Assembly (NCBI GenBank): GCA_012064385.1
Contig: QRDG01000410.1
Span: forward strand, 1-64,000
Direction: 5' to 3'
DNA length: 64,000 nucleotides
From: Puccinellia tenuiflora
Lineage: Eukaryota; Streptophyta; Magnoliopsida; Poales; Poaceae
Shown here: positions 22,791 to 34,600 of the stretch, piece by piece
Position numbering within the stretch: position 1 is the first letter of the stretch
Layout of the letters: every line of letters starts with the position of its first letter
Made by a program: the position numbers and the translations under genes
Notes under the pieces: model-generated
What the model was told of the DNA's origin: nothing
The model's database searches: none
Seen by the model: the letters and a program-made list of their open reading frames with translations, nothing else

Positions 22791-23435
22791 GCAAAAAATA
22801 ATTCAAAATGAAAAGAGAGAAAAAACTACCTATTCAGCCCACAATATAACACACAGTACAAATAGGCCCACCAAAACCGAGTCCAACTCGACGCCCGCGG
22901 CGGGCCGCGTTACACGAACAACCCAAAACACAAGAAGACCACAACGACGCGCTCGAAAAAAAAACCACACGAATCTTGGCATACAATCCAACGGTGACGA
23001 ACGTGACTGAGATTTAAGAAGATCTCAGGCGACTTACATCTAGCAAAACCGTAGATAAAGTGTGTGTATTTTTCTGAATTCTGTTCCTTGTAACTAATTG
23101 GGTCCATGAACCCCTGATTTTCTCATGAAACTGTGTTTATTGATCAATAATAAGTGTCCAGCATTCCTTCAGAAAAGAAAGATGCACGTTCGTGCGCTAT
23201 ACTGCCAGAGAAGCGGAGAGAATATATATCGCGTTTTGAGCTAGCTACAAGTTACAGCGTCGCCGTGTACTCTGCTGGCTGTTCCGTGTCGTGTCCGACC
23301 GGGATTGGAAGAAGATGACGACCTTTCTGCAGCGATACAAACCAACCCGATCGGTTTGCCCAAGGTAGGCATATAGGATCAGTAGATCGCACAGAGTTAT
23401 TTTAGGAGTTTGTGGTTGGGTCGATCGATCTGATC

Positions 23436-24617
23436 ATGGGCGCCAGGCCAAGCAAAGCCAGTGCTGCCGCGACGCCGCCGCCGTCTATGGAAGCCACCTC
23501 GTGCACCTCATCGTGGTCAGACCTCCCACCGGAGCTCGCTGGCCTCGTCCTACGCCGGTTTCCCTCCCTCGCCGACCGCGTCCGCTTCGGCTCCGTCTGC
23601 CGCCATTGGCGCAATGCCGTGCGGCAGCAGGCGCCGGTGCTGCCTCCGGTGCTCCCATGGACCATCACCTCGTGCACCGGCAAAGTCCAGACCATCCCGG
23701 ATGGCGAGGTGCACCGTCTGCTCTCCGGCAGACTCGCGCTAGCAGTATGCGAGTGCTCCTCCGAGAGCTGGCTGCTGATGCTCGGGAGAGCGTCCGCCGA
23801 TGACAAGAATAGCCGCAACTTCCTGGTGAACCCACTCTCCGGAGCCACCCTGCCGCTGCCGAGCATAAGTAAGCCGCCGCACCCTGGTGGGGCGTTATAC
23901 GACGTCACCACGAAATTCATCGTGTGCACCGACAATCTCATCGTCGCCACAATCAAAAGGTCCTTCCGTCCTAATCGTGATCCAATAATCGCGTGCTGCC
24001 GGCCCGGTACGTCCTCATGGTCAATGAGCTCACAAGCCACCGCCGGTGACCGCCCCGGTTACAAAGACATAGCCTTCAATGATGGGAGCATTTATGCCAT
24101 CACCGAAAGAGGAGACCTTTTCGTGCACAAGGTTATTGAGGACCATGGACATATAGTACTATCTTCTAGGAAGCTCGTGATCAAGGGTGGTGACACAAGG
24201 TGCTTTGGTGTCAGGCGATTACTAGTGGTTTCATGTGGTGGCATGTTGCTCATGGTCAAATGGAATTGCTACGACTCTAATGATGATATCTCGGTGTTCG
24301 AAGCGGATCTACAGCTATCACGATGGTCACGGTTATCGAGCATAGGCGATCAGGTCTTATTTGTGAGCCAAAGGTGCTCCAAGGCCATCCCTGTATCTCC
24401 TAATCGTGACGATTATCTGTGCGGTAACCGTATATATTTCGTGGATCATGCACTCTACGGCCCCCAAAAGTATTGCTTTGGGCCCACGAGTTGTGGTATG
24501 TACGATTTGAGAAGTAACACATATTATCCAATTGTGACTGATGCATTCCGCGCCAATGGCATAGGGGCGACATCATGGTTCTTTCCTCACAAGTGGCCAG
24601 GGTTGAGCAGCAGTTGA
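23436..24617 (+). CDS. F-box protein with DUF295 domain (copy 3, intact)
   Basis: Predicted 393-residue single-exon protein closely related to copy 1. The F-box covers about residues 27-66 (WSDLPPELAGLVLRRFPSLA onward) and the DUF295-type region follows (DGSIYAITERGDLFVHKV, MYDLRSNTYYPIV). The expected role is substrate receptor of an SCF ubiquitin ligase. The ATG at 23436 matches the start of copy 1; an in-frame GTG eight codons earlier is not used. A TATA-like AATATATATC lies at 23221. The C-terminus continues past the shared WFFPHK with WPGLSSS. The native TGA has become TGG, and these codons match what is 3' flank in copy 4. It lacks the N-terminal duplication of copy 1. Confidence 0.85.
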   Translation: MGARPSKASAAATPPPSMEATSCTSSWSDLPPELAGLVLRRFPSLADRVRFGSVCRHWRNAVRQQAPVLPPVLPWTITSCTGKVQTIPDGEVHRLLSGRLALAVCECSSESWLLMLGRASADDKNSRNFLVNPLSGATLPLPSISKPPHPGGALYDVTTKFIVCTDNLIVATIKRSFRPNRDPIIACCRPGTSSWSMSSQATAGDRPGYKDIAFNDGSIYAITERGDLFVHKVIEDHGHIVLSSRKLVIKGGDTRCFGVRRLLVVSCGGMLLMVKWNCYDSNDDISVFEADLQLSRWSRLSSIGDQVLFVSQRCSKAIPVSPNRDDYLCGNRIYFVDHALYGPQKYCFGPTSCGMYDLRSNTYYPIVTDAFRANGIGATSWFFPHKWPGLSSS

Positions 24618-24910
24618 GTAGATTTTGGTGGAGCCTTCATAAAGAGATTTTCCATCAATATCGTCTTGGCCTGAAAGCTCGCTTTAAGTTCGTCCTCATT
24701 CTCTTGAAGATTGGCCTCACACTTTTGGAGTTCTTCGTAGGTCATGGAGGTTAGGAGGAGTTGGAGCTGATTTAGGGTTTAGAGGGAGAAACCGAGAGGA
24801 ACAACTTGCTTCGATACCATGCAGATTGAAACTGAATAGGCTGCTAGATTCCACAACTAGTCCAGGTCTTATACATGTATCTTTTTTTTTACTATTATCA
24901 GAATCCATGA
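24618..24910 (-). mobile_element. Copia fragment: LTR end, primer site and start of a gag-like frame
   Basis: On the minus strand an LTR-like end (...CTGCA, boundary at 24820) is followed at once by TGGTATCGAAGC (24819-24808), a variant of the initiator tRNA-Met primer site. After an AAACCCTAAATC leader there is an ATG at 24745 and a short open frame (MTYEELQKCEANLQENEDEL) cut off at F-box copy 3. It is a truncated piece only; family not resolved. Confidence 0.55.
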
Positions 24911-24954
24911 ATGACTCTTGTCACACTTTTTTTTATAACTACATAAAGTCCTCC

Positions 24955-25703
24955 AGGAACTGGCTGCTCGTGATGATAGGAGAGACGCCACTTCCTAGAG
25001 AACCCTCTCTCCGGAGCCACCCTACTGCTGTCGGGTTCAGCAAACCTGCTGCACCCCTGTCAAAGGGTTATACGGTGCCACGAAACTCTTCGAGTGCGCC
25101 GACAATCTCGTCGTCGCCACAATCAGAAGCTCCTTCCCTCCTTATCTCGGTACGTCCTCGTGGTTGACGAGCCCACCTAGTGGCCGGCTCACCGAAAGAG
25201 GGGCCCCATTTGCGCATAGCATCCATCGGGTTGGGAAGCCAACAACACCGTCTTCAACGAAACTAGTGATCAAGGGAAACAACGACACCTCATGCATCTG
25301 TGCGAGGAGATTCCTGGTGGTTTCACGTGGTGATAGGTTGTTGATGGTCAAATGGAACTATGTGTGGGGCGTCTGTTATGATGACTTCTCGACGTTTCAG
25401 ATGTTCGAACCAGACCTGCAGATGTCACGATGGTCACAGTTATCGGCCATCGACCATAAGGTCTTATTTGTGATCCCAAAGTGCTCCAAGACCCTCCCTA
25501 TATATATATCTCCTAACTATGACGATTATCTCCGTGGTAACCGTATATGTTTCATAGATGATGCAGCCTATGCTCCCCGAAAGTGTTGCTTTGGGTGTGC
25601 TAGTTGCAGTATGTATGACTTGAGGTATAACACGTATCATCCCATTTTGTCTCGCGTAAATTTCGCCCTAAAGGTAAACCACTGGCATCATGGTTCCTTC
25701 TAG
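24955..25703 (+). pseudogene. F-box/DUF295 copy 4, 5'-truncated and frameshifted
   Basis: Homology starts at the same WLLM region as copy 2, so the F-box is missing. The first 300 bp need several frame changes (FLENPLSGATL is readable in one frame and TERGAPFAH in another) and a central block is deleted. From about 25250 one frame follows copies 1 and 3 (RRFLVVSRGDRLLMVKWNY, DLQMSRWSQLSAID, SMYDLRYNTYHPIL). A final frameshift spoils the WFFPHK end. Not functional as an SCF receptor. Confidence 0.8.
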
Positions 25704-26999
25704 AAAATAAAAAATAAGAAGATCTACTGTATATATTAGTGGCGCGAATGTAGGATTTTGAGCCAGGATTGAGCAGAAGTGATTTGTTCATGTGAGTTCT
25801 GGGTTGAGCTGATTTTTTTCCTATTATATATAAAGTACTGTACTTTTTTTTACGGGAGTGGACTGAAATACTTGGGAAGTGGTACGTGACAGTGATCCGG
25901 CAACGTTTGCTTGCCAAGCGTAGAAGCAAATCGACGACAAGCAGAGTCGGACGGCCTGGGGCCGGATTTGTACACGTGAACATGAATCGTCCAATTTGGC
26001 TTGTAACGCAACAACAAGATCGGTGTCCACGTACTGTCCAGCGCCTACTGTGCAGTGTGCGCAGGTCTCGCCTCTCCCCGTGGCCATGAAAACGAGAGCA
26101 CCATCATTCAGTTATCACCATCTCCATCATCGGGGCATCAGTATCCACCACTCTCCTCGACTTCACCAGTAGTGGAGCGGAGTGGACTGACAGACAGGTT
26201 GATCGTCACTGATCCAGATAGACAGATAGCTATAGCTTAGCCTGTTGGCAGCCACACACCATCCATCATTCTCGTCAGATATTTTGTTGGCGGTAATACG
26301 GACAGGGAGTGCTAGCTGATGGGACGGACAGATCAGGACGGCGTGATGAACAGATGGCTTAACTGCTCAGATGTCGTTTGTTCGACAAAGACGTACGCCG
26401 CCTGATAGGACAAAAGCATGGCGTGATCAGTTCACAACAAATTTAAATGCGTGCGTCTGTATATAGCATATACACGCCTTCGGCCTTCCTGATGATCAGC
26501 ATGACATTACATCGATCACACCGACCGATCATATCGAATTTGGCAGTGGTCCCATGGCTAATCAGCGACACCTGACTCAGGCATGAGTCATCAGCTGATC
26601 TTGTGCTAGCTCGATTGTACTCGTAGCAGCTAGCTCGGCTTGAGTGATCTTTTTGGTACCGAGCATGGATTAGGATATGGCCGTGCGCTGCGTACGAAGA
26701 TATGTGCGGTGGGAGGATGGCAACAAACTGGTTTGGATGTATGTGTATATGTTCAAGTTCTCCTACGCCAACTCGGCGACATGACGGCACCCCTGTGCCG
26801 AAAACGTTGGCCATAGTTGCGTACCAAATTAGTGACCAGGATCGTCGACCCAGCATGCCGAAGCAGAACACAACAGCTAGCGCATATCGGAGATTTACAA
26901 AAGGGGTGTACTCCATAAAGATACATGCTTACAGATGCAATAAACTCGACTAAAAAACACGTCATGACATGTTGCCACACACAATACATGCCAACATTG
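25704..26999. other. Intergenic DNA, no feature seen
   Basis: The first 120 bp are the 3' flank of copy 4. The rest has normal composition, many stops in all frames and no terminal repeats that I can see. Confidence 0.4.
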
Positions 27000-28235
27000 A
27001 CGGCAACCCCGATGGGCCGACGCTAAACGGACACAAATCGTGTCCACTTCGGCTTGTATGGGTGCCTAGGGCTGACAAGCATCCAGCCCTTGTCCGGTAT
27101 TTTTCTGACCATGACACCCAACGGGACGACCCATTCGATCCGCCATATCCGTTTTATGATTATTTTCGGATTTTTTTTATTAAAATGATAGCAAATAAAT
27201 ATAGCATACTTGTAATCCAATTAAGTCATGCGTGCATACAAGTTCAGGTAAACAAATCGCACGAGAACCCCCCCCCCCCCCCCCCCCCCCCCCCCAAACA
27301 CCCCGCACGTGGCCCGACCTACTTCATGCAAAACACACAATGACAATGCGGAACATTGGTGATCAAGCATCTCGATCCAATATTAACTTTTACTTCTTCT
27401 AAAACCAAGCTCTCTTTGTTGGTTCCATGATGCTCAAGTTAATTGGCTGTCATGATCAGGGTCTCCATAGGCGCGGCATTGAGATCAATGGGAGGTATCG
27501 CTAGGATGATCGGCATGAAATCGCCGATTTTCGACGAGCCGTTCCAAAGCGAGGTGGAGAACCGAGACGTTGGCGGGATGTTCCGGGTAGGAATCCGTAC
27601 GGACGCAAAGAGGGTGACCTGGGAGACTCAGGAAGCCTAGTCAGGCGGTTCGAAGACGAGTCAGAGCTGATCGTTATGGTGGTGGCCATGGCTAGGGCGG
27701 CCGGCTCACAGACACAATCCTGAGCATGATGAGGGTTTGATGCACGGCTTGGGCCAACGACGCCATGTTCGACTCGATAACCACAACCTGAGCGGCGGCT
27801 TGTTGATCCTGGACATTCTTCCTCCGATCGTCCCGCTTTTTGGACTCTGAAGCCCTCTGCACCGAGTGAGCTCCTTCTTTGGCTTCACTAGGGGCACGTT
27901 GGGACCGGTGGGGGTGGCTTTGATGGTGGCGATAGTAGGTGCGTGTCCATGAAATTTTAGGGCAGTCGCGAGAGTTTGTTCAGTTGGGAGCGGAAAGTGT
28001 GAAGCGGCGATGGTGTGTCATTGGCGGGTGGGCAGGGGAGGACAACACAGGCATCCCTAGCATGTTTGGGCGGATGCAAAACCAACCCAAATTTGGGCTG
28101 GAAATTAATGGGTTCACACAGACAGTAAAAAAGATACTAGTCAATTTACGTAAGGTCGTTGGACCTTGTCCTTTGTCCAAACGGGCGCGAGCGGACGAAA
28201 TGGGTCGCCGGCGGTGAAGCTTGACTATTAAAAAA
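27000..28235. mobile_element. Harbinger-like degenerate element
   Basis: Between about 27930 and 27700 the minus strand can be read, with frame changes, as a Lys/Arg-rich stretch then an Ala/Gln/Val-rich helix (KKRDDRRKNVQDQQAAAQVV) like the NAM-associated C-terminus of Harbinger ORF1 proteins. The ends (GGACACAAATCGTGTCC near 27030, GTCCAAACGGGCGCGAGCGG near 28175) have the style of such elements. A poly-C run of about 30 lies at 27266-27295. No intact frame or target duplication was found. Confidence 0.35.
27266..27295. repeat. Poly-C homopolymer
   Basis: About 30 consecutive C residues; exact length in the source DNA is uncertain because such runs are hard to sequence. Confidence 0.8.
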
Positions 28236-28481
28236 ACTTACTAAAATATACTCCCACTTGGCATATGTTTAGGAATTGAAAACCAAATAGGAGTATTACC
28301 AAAGTTGTACAGAATACAGCCACACCACTCGACATAAAGCAAGTTGGCAATTGCAACGATCCCACTTGACATCACCATCAAATTAATCAACAGATTAATA
28401 ACATATACTGATGATATACGACAGATTGATGTAGCCACCATGCTCGCGCACGCGCGCGAACGTCCATCATATGCATGGATC

Positions 28482-30231
28482 TCAGAAACACCTGGCGTTC
28501 CCCATGGGGTTGCCCTCGAAGCGGCCGATCCGGAAGTGCCGGAGCTCCACGCCGGCCTCCGCCGCGGTCCGCGCCTCGCCGTCCAGCGCCATCTCCGCCA
28601 GGATCCTCCCCACCGCGGGCCCCATCTTGAACCCGTGCCCGGAGAACCCGGCGCCGATCACCACGTCCCTCCCGAACTCCTCCCCGCCGAGGAAGTCGAT
28701 CACGAAGTCGTCGTCGGGCGTCATGGAGTACATGCACGGCTGCCGGAGCACCGGCCCGCCGGCGGTCTCCACGTGGCCCGGCATCACCTCTTCGATCCAC
28801 CGCGCCACGGGCTCCACCAGCCCGCCCTCGCCTTCGCCGGGGCCGATGGCCCAGTCCCTGCCGTCCGGGTCGCACGGCGGCCCGCCGTGCATGGCGATCT
28901 TGATCAGGCCCGGGTACTCCATCGACGGCGTGCTGTAGATGTACGGGTCGCCGAAGCTGGCGAACGTCGGGAACCCGGCCTCCGTGGTGAGCTCGCGCTC
29001 GTGGCCCGGCTTGACCTTCCAGTAGCAGATGAGGGTGTGGACAGGCTGCACCGGCAGGTCGGCGCCCGTGACGGACTTCACCAGCTTGCTCGTCCACGCG
29101 CCCACGGTGACGATGCACTTGCCGCCGTGGAACTCCTCGCCGCCTGATGTCCGAACCACGATCGCCGTCGTTCCTTCTCCTGACCAAATTAAAGATCTCA
29201 ATTTCGATTCACAGTGGAAGACTGAACAAGTACGCTAAGATTTGTGCGTTTCACTTGTTTAGAGCATCATCAAAGATTCAAAGAACAAGTTTTTCGTGAT
29301 AAGAATCTTTTTGAAGCACAGCTAAAATGCAAGAATGCACACAATACTATTCAAAGTGGCAATTGCATGTAACAACGACGTACAAGTGTACAACTGAACA
29401 ACAAATTGTATACGACGGCATGACGCTACGACAGCTCATATACATATGACAGACAGAGGAGCAGACCAGGACAGATCGAGTTTGTAAAACGTCAGACCAG
29501 AATTTGTTTGCAACGAAAAGGTAGAGCAACTTGCAGGAATGGTCCATGAGAGAGCTCACGCACTCTCCTGCGTGCAAGCTAGCTCGGTTGCCAGTGGATC
29601 ACATGCACGATCCGCATGATTCCAAGGCGGTTGAGATCGGAGGAACACCGAACACGCGCGACATACGTGGCGGCATGCATCACTCACCTTGCATCCTGGC
29701 GACGTCGACAACCTCCGCCTTGTCCCGCACGACGGCGCCCAGCTTGACGGCGAGCGCCTGGAACATGGCCACGGCCTTGGTCGCCTTCATCACCCCGCCC
29801 AGCTCGCTGCTCGCCGCCGTCCACCCCTCCGGCAGCCTGAACGCCTCCGCCCACTTCGGCCTCCCCCCACCCTCGGCGGCGGCGAGCACGGTGGCGCCGC
29901 CGTTGGCGACGGACGCGACGAGCACGGGATCGTCCCGGGGGCCCAGGTCGAGGTGCGGCGTCGGCGTGAGCACGTCGTAGCCGGCGTCGCGCTGGGCGTC
30001 GTCCCAGAGGCGGCGCGAGAGGCGCACCATGGGCGGGTAGTGCGGCTGCGGGTAGGTGGCGCGGATGGTGCGGGACTCGCCGTGCGAGGAGCCGCGGTGG
30101 TGCAGCAGGTCGAAGCGCTCCAGCAGGAGCACGCGCGCGCCCCGGGACGCCGCCGCGTGCGCCGCGCAGCTGCCCATGATGCCCGCGCCCACCACGATCA
30201 CGTCGAACCGCTCGGACGCCGGCGCCGCCAT
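28482..30231 (-). CDS. Sarcosine oxidase-type FAD-dependent amine oxidase, two exons
   Basis: Exon 1 is 30231-29688 and exon 2 is 29179-28482, joined by a 508-bp GT-AG intron (donor AAG/GTGAGTG, acceptor GGTCAG/GAGAAGG, phase 1), giving 413 residues. Residues 11-20 are VIVVGAGIMG, the GxGxxG dinucleotide-binding loop, with Glu38 ending the second strand. GSSHGESRTIR (47-57), QPCMYSMTPDDDF (328-340) and GFSGHGFKMGP (359-369) are conserved blocks of the monomeric sarcosine oxidase/pipecolate oxidase family. Cys330 aligns with the cysteine that binds FAD covalently in bacterial sarcosine oxidase. The expected reaction is oxidation of N-methyl or cyclic amino acids with release of hydrogen peroxide. 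The C-terminus NARCF is not a canonical SKL-type peroxisomal signal. The ATG at 30231 is preferred over an upstream GTG. Confidence 0.88.
29180..29687 (-). other. Intron of the sarcosine oxidase-type gene
   Basis: A 508-bp intron, AT-rich against the very GC-rich exons, with standard GT and AG ends. No nested element seen. Confidence 0.8.
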
Positions 30232-31151
30232 GGTTGGTTGTTCCTGTGTCTGTCTGGGCACGTACTGTGTCTGCGGCCGCCGGGAGCCTGCAGCTGGAAG
30301 TGTGAGGTGAGGCTGAGGAGATGAACCTGCAGGAGAATAGGAGATAGGCCTGTGTTTTTAAAGACCTGGACAATCGTCGCGTTCTGCTGGACTCACGGGC
30401 ACTGTGATGCACAATCCCCGCCCACCGCCACCTGGTCAGTTGCTTGCTCCTATTTTTTCTCACCCAGATTCACAGATGACTGCCACGTCAGCCAGTGTCA
30501 TGGGCAGACTGTGAGACCGGCAGTGGCAAGAGAGACTAACACAAGCCGTGCTCAGCGCTCGCGGCTCGTCGTCGACACCCTTCGTCGGCACCATTAGACA
30601 ACGTCATATCTCCCCATTGTCGCGATTATCAAGGTGTTTGCGGGGGCAAGTATGTCACGACGGTTGTGTTCGAGATTTTCATAAGTTTTTTTTTTTGGTC
30701 GTGTAGCGATATTCCATATCAAGATCATGCCTGCGAGCGGCTATTTCGGTGGGTACGCAGTGGATGAGGAGAAGAAGAAGCTTCACAAACTGTTATCCTA
30801 CTACGGCTTCGCTTGCACGGCGATGTCCACATGAAAACCGTGTGTCGGCAGTTATGAGCCAAGAGATAGGTGCATTGCAACAATTCTAGGCAAGTTGGGC
30901 CAGTAGCACGGGGTGATTTTATTTTTGATGGTGCTCTTGAGTATCGAGTCTCGATTTGTAGGGTGAAAATTTTATGTCTAATTTTCCTGGATTGTATCGG
31001 TCAATGATGGCTTTTACCGTTTCCTTGTTGAACATGTTGTCTGGAAAGACTTCAACTGTATTTAAAAGTAAAGCAGCCTGAGTGAGAGAAGATCCATGAT
31101 CTGACTTTGGTCGTTAGATCAGGCGTCTACGTTGAGTCGTTTTTCAAGAAC
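30232..31151. other. 5' region of the oxidase gene and intergenic DNA
   Basis: A TTTAAAAA box on the minus strand at about 30353-30360, some 125 bp before the ATG, is a weak core-promoter candidate. Beyond about 30600 no gene or repeat was recognised. Confidence 0.35.
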
Positions 31152-31189
31152 CACTACTAGAAAAACCACCTTTCGGACAGAGCCGAACC

Positions 31190-31380
31190 AGCCATTTGTC
31201 CCGGTTGAGTGATAAACGGGACCAATGCCTGGTATTGGTCCCGGTTCGAGCTGCCAGGAGCCCGTGGAGCATTGGTCCCGGTTCGGTTGGGGACATTAGT
31301 CCCGGTTCGTGGCACGAACCGGGACCAAAGCTGCCGCGGAGCTTTGGTCCCGGTTCGTGTCTCGAACCGGGACTAATACC
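31190..31380. repeat. CACTA left subterminal repeats
   Basis: At least seven copies of TTGGTCCCGGTT or the inverse AACCGGGACCAA, several paired as hairpins around TCGTGGCACGA. In known CACTA elements such repeats are transposase binding sites. Confidence 0.75.
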
Positions 31381-31677
31381 CCTCCCCTGCCTATATGTAA
31401 CACCCCCCCTCTTCTCTCCTCTGTTTTTTTTTGCTTGGATTGGTGGGAAGTGGGTGCTAGTAATTTTTTCCTTTGCCACGCGCAAGATGTGTTCGATGAA
31501 ATGCCCGAGCCACACTTTAGTTCACACAAAATGATATCCTCGACCAAGGTTAGCAACTTTATCCTTTTCATCTATAATTGATACAGAAATATTGCATGTG
31601 TCGATGTACGGTGGTTATTTCAGTATTCAATATGTTATTCTAACTGTATTTGATAAACTTAATTATATGATATGCAG

Positions 31678-34600
31678 ATGGATGAACGGCAGCGATGGAT
31701 GTACGGCGATCGACGCAGTTCTGATTTTATTGCAGGCCTACATAAATTTATCCATGTGGCTGAGGCAAACAAAGAGGATGGTTTTATGCCTTGTCCATGT
31801 GTGGACTGTCGGAACGTTAAGGAGCACTCTTACTCGAGAACCCTTCAAGGCCACCTGCTTCGAAGAGGTTTCATGCCTAGCTATAATTGTTGGACGAAGC
31901 ATGGAGAAAGAGGGGTTATGATGGAAGACAATGAAGAAGAAAAGGATGATGAGAACTATCCTATGTTCCCTGAAGAATACGGTGATACTGCGATGGAACA
32001 GAATGAAGAAAAAGGAGGTGAAGAACAACGGGCGTCAGATGAGCCCGATGATGGTCTTGGTCGGGTCATTTCTGATGCAAAACGAGAATGCAATATAGAA
32101 AAGGAGAAGCTGAAGTTGGAGGCCATGCTAGAGGATCACAAAAAGTTGCTGTACCCAAATTGCGAAGATGGCAGCATAAAGCTCGGTACCACATTAGAAT
32201 TGCTGAAATGGAAGGCAGAAACTGGTTTATCTGACAAGGGATTTGAGAAGTTATTGAAAATAATGAAGCCGAATCTTCCAAAGGATAACGAATTGCCCGA
32301 GACTACGTACGTAGCAAAGAAGGCTATCTGCCCTCTAGGATTAGATGTGCAGAAGATACATGCATGCATCAATGACTGCATCCTTTAGCGCGGTGAGGAG
32401 TACGAGAATTTGGATGCATGTCCGGTATGCACTGCACTGCGGTACAAGATCAGACAAGATGACCCTGGTGATGTTGAGTGCGATGACGAGACCCCCAGGA
32501 AGAGGATTCCTGCTAAGGTTATGTGATATGCTCCTATAATACCATGGTTGAAACGCCTGTTTAGAAACTAAGAGCATGCCAGGTTGTTGCGATGGCACAA
32601 AGAAGAGCGTAAGAAAGACGGGAAGTTGAGACAACCCGCCGATTGGTCGCAATGGAGAAAAATCGAGAGAGAGTTCTCGGACTTTGCAGGTGACGCAAGG
32701 AACTTATGGTTTGGTCTAAGTACAGACGGTATGAATCCTTTTGGGGAGCAGAGCTGCAGTCACAGCACCTGGCCCGTGACTCTATGTATCTACAACCTTC
32801 CTCCTTGGTTGTGCATGAATCGGAAGTTCATTATGATGCCCGTTCTCATCCAAGGTCCGAAGCAACCCGGCAACGACATTGATGTGTACCTAAGGTCATT
32901 AGTTGACGAACTTTTGCAGTTGTGGGCCATACCAGGTGTACGTGTGTGGGATGAGCACAAACAGATGGAATTTGACCTACGAGCGTTGCTGTTCGTAACC
33001 ATCAATGATTGGCCTGCTCTTAGTAACATTTCAGGACAGTCAAACAAGGGATACAACGCATGCACGTACTGTTTAGATAAGACTAAAGGTACATATTTGA
33101 AAAAATGTAAGAAGGTCGTGTACCTGGGGTGTCGTCAATTTCTTCCAGCCAATCATCCCGTAAGAAAGAAAGGCAAGCATTTCAAAGGTGAGGCAGATCA
33201 CCGGAAGAAGCCTAACCTCCCTGATTGTGATTCTATATTTGGTATGATGAAGGACATAGAAGTAATCTTTGGAAAGGGTCCTGGCGGTCAATCTGTTCCG
33301 AAAGACGTTGCTACCGGACACGCGCCCATGTGGAATAAGAAATCTATATTTTGGGAGCTACCCTATTGGAAAGTCCTAGAGGCCCGGTCTTCAATCGACG
33401 TGATGCACATGACAAAGAATCTTTGCGTGAACCTGCTAGGCTTTCTCGGCGTGTATGGGAAGACAAAAGATACATCGGAAGCAAGGGAGGACCAGCAGCA
33501 TATGAAAGACCCAAGCAACAAGCATACGGATAAAAGGCGTCATTACTTAAGAAGCTATGCTCTTACGAAAGGAGAAAAGGAAATATTTTTTGAATGTTTG
33601 AGCAGTATCAAGGTCCCGGCTGCCTTCTCGTCAAATATAAAGGGAATAATAAATATGGAAGATAAAAAATTCCAAAACCTGAAGTCTCATGATTGCCACG
33701 TGATTATGATGCAGTTGCTTCCGATTGCATTGAGGGGGCTTCTATCAGATAATGTTCGAGTACCCATTGTGAAGCTATGTGCATTTCTCAATGCAATATC
33801 TCAGAAGGTAATCGATCAAGAAAGTCTGACAAGGTTATAGAAGGATGTGTTCCAATGTCTTGTTAGTTTTGAGTTGGTGTTCCCCCCATCATTTTTCAAT
33901 ATTATGACGCATCTTCTGGTTCACCTAGTCGACGAGATTGCAATTCTCGGTCCTGTATTTGTACACAATATGTTCCCCTTCGAGAGGTTCATGGGAGTCT
34001 TGAAGAAATATGTTCATAACCGTGCTAGGCCAGAAGGAAGCATCTCCAAAGGCTATGTAACATAGGAGGTCAGTGAGTTTTGTGTTGACTTTATTCCCGA
34101 CATTAAGTCGATTGGTATTCCTGAATCGCGGCATGAGGGGAGACTTAGTGGAAAAGGCACGCTAGGAAAGAAAGCAATGATATGTAGGGACGGGCATTCT
34201 TTCACACAAGCACACTACACAGTTTTACAAAGTTCCACCTTTGTGGCTCCGTATATCGAGGTACACAAGAATATTGTACGCTCCAAAAACCCAGAGAAGC
34301 CTGACTCCTGGATTAAACAAAAACACATGGAGACTTTCGGCAGTTGGTTGCGATTACATCTCATGAATGACACCGATGTTGGAGATCAACTCTACTTATT
34401 GGCCGCGTCACCATCTTCGACTGTATTGACTTTCCAAGAGTACGAGATAAATGGGAATACATTTTACACGATCGCCCAAGATAAAAAGAGTACCAACCAA
34501 AATAGTGGTGTTCGCTTTGATGCCACAGACAAGAATGGACAAAAGGACACATACTATGGTTACATAGAGGAGATATGGGAACTTGACTATGGACCTACTT

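Larger units (their letters stand above)
16995..23051. mobile_element. MULE, 6,057 bp, with ULP1-like gene relic and hairpin minisatellite
   Basis: A perfect 9-bp direct repeat TAGATAAAG flanks the segment (16986-16994 and 23052-23060), the size typical of Mutator-like elements. The two ends align without gaps over 47 bp as inverted repeats (my count 34 of 47), sharing CTTAAATCTCAGTC. Inside are, from the right, a GC-rich 5' part of a minus-strand gene (about 22780-22440), spliced-gene fragments (22110-21220), a minisatellite array (18260-21180) and a ULP1-like exon (about 18225-17996). No MURA transposase was recognised, so the element is probably non-autonomous. An extra inner copy of the right terminus lies at about 19960-20053. 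Confidence 0.85.

Noticed and set aside
28344..29187. Long open frames on both strands over exon 2 of the oxidase
   Set aside because: They are shadows of a very GC-rich real exon whose protein matches a known family.
29684..30463. Long open frames overlapping exon 1 of the oxidase
   Set aside because: Same reason: Arg/Ala/Pro-rich shadow translations without domains.
32066..32652. Minus-strand open frames over the TNP2 region
   Set aside because: Antisense shadows of a clearly recognisable transposase frame.
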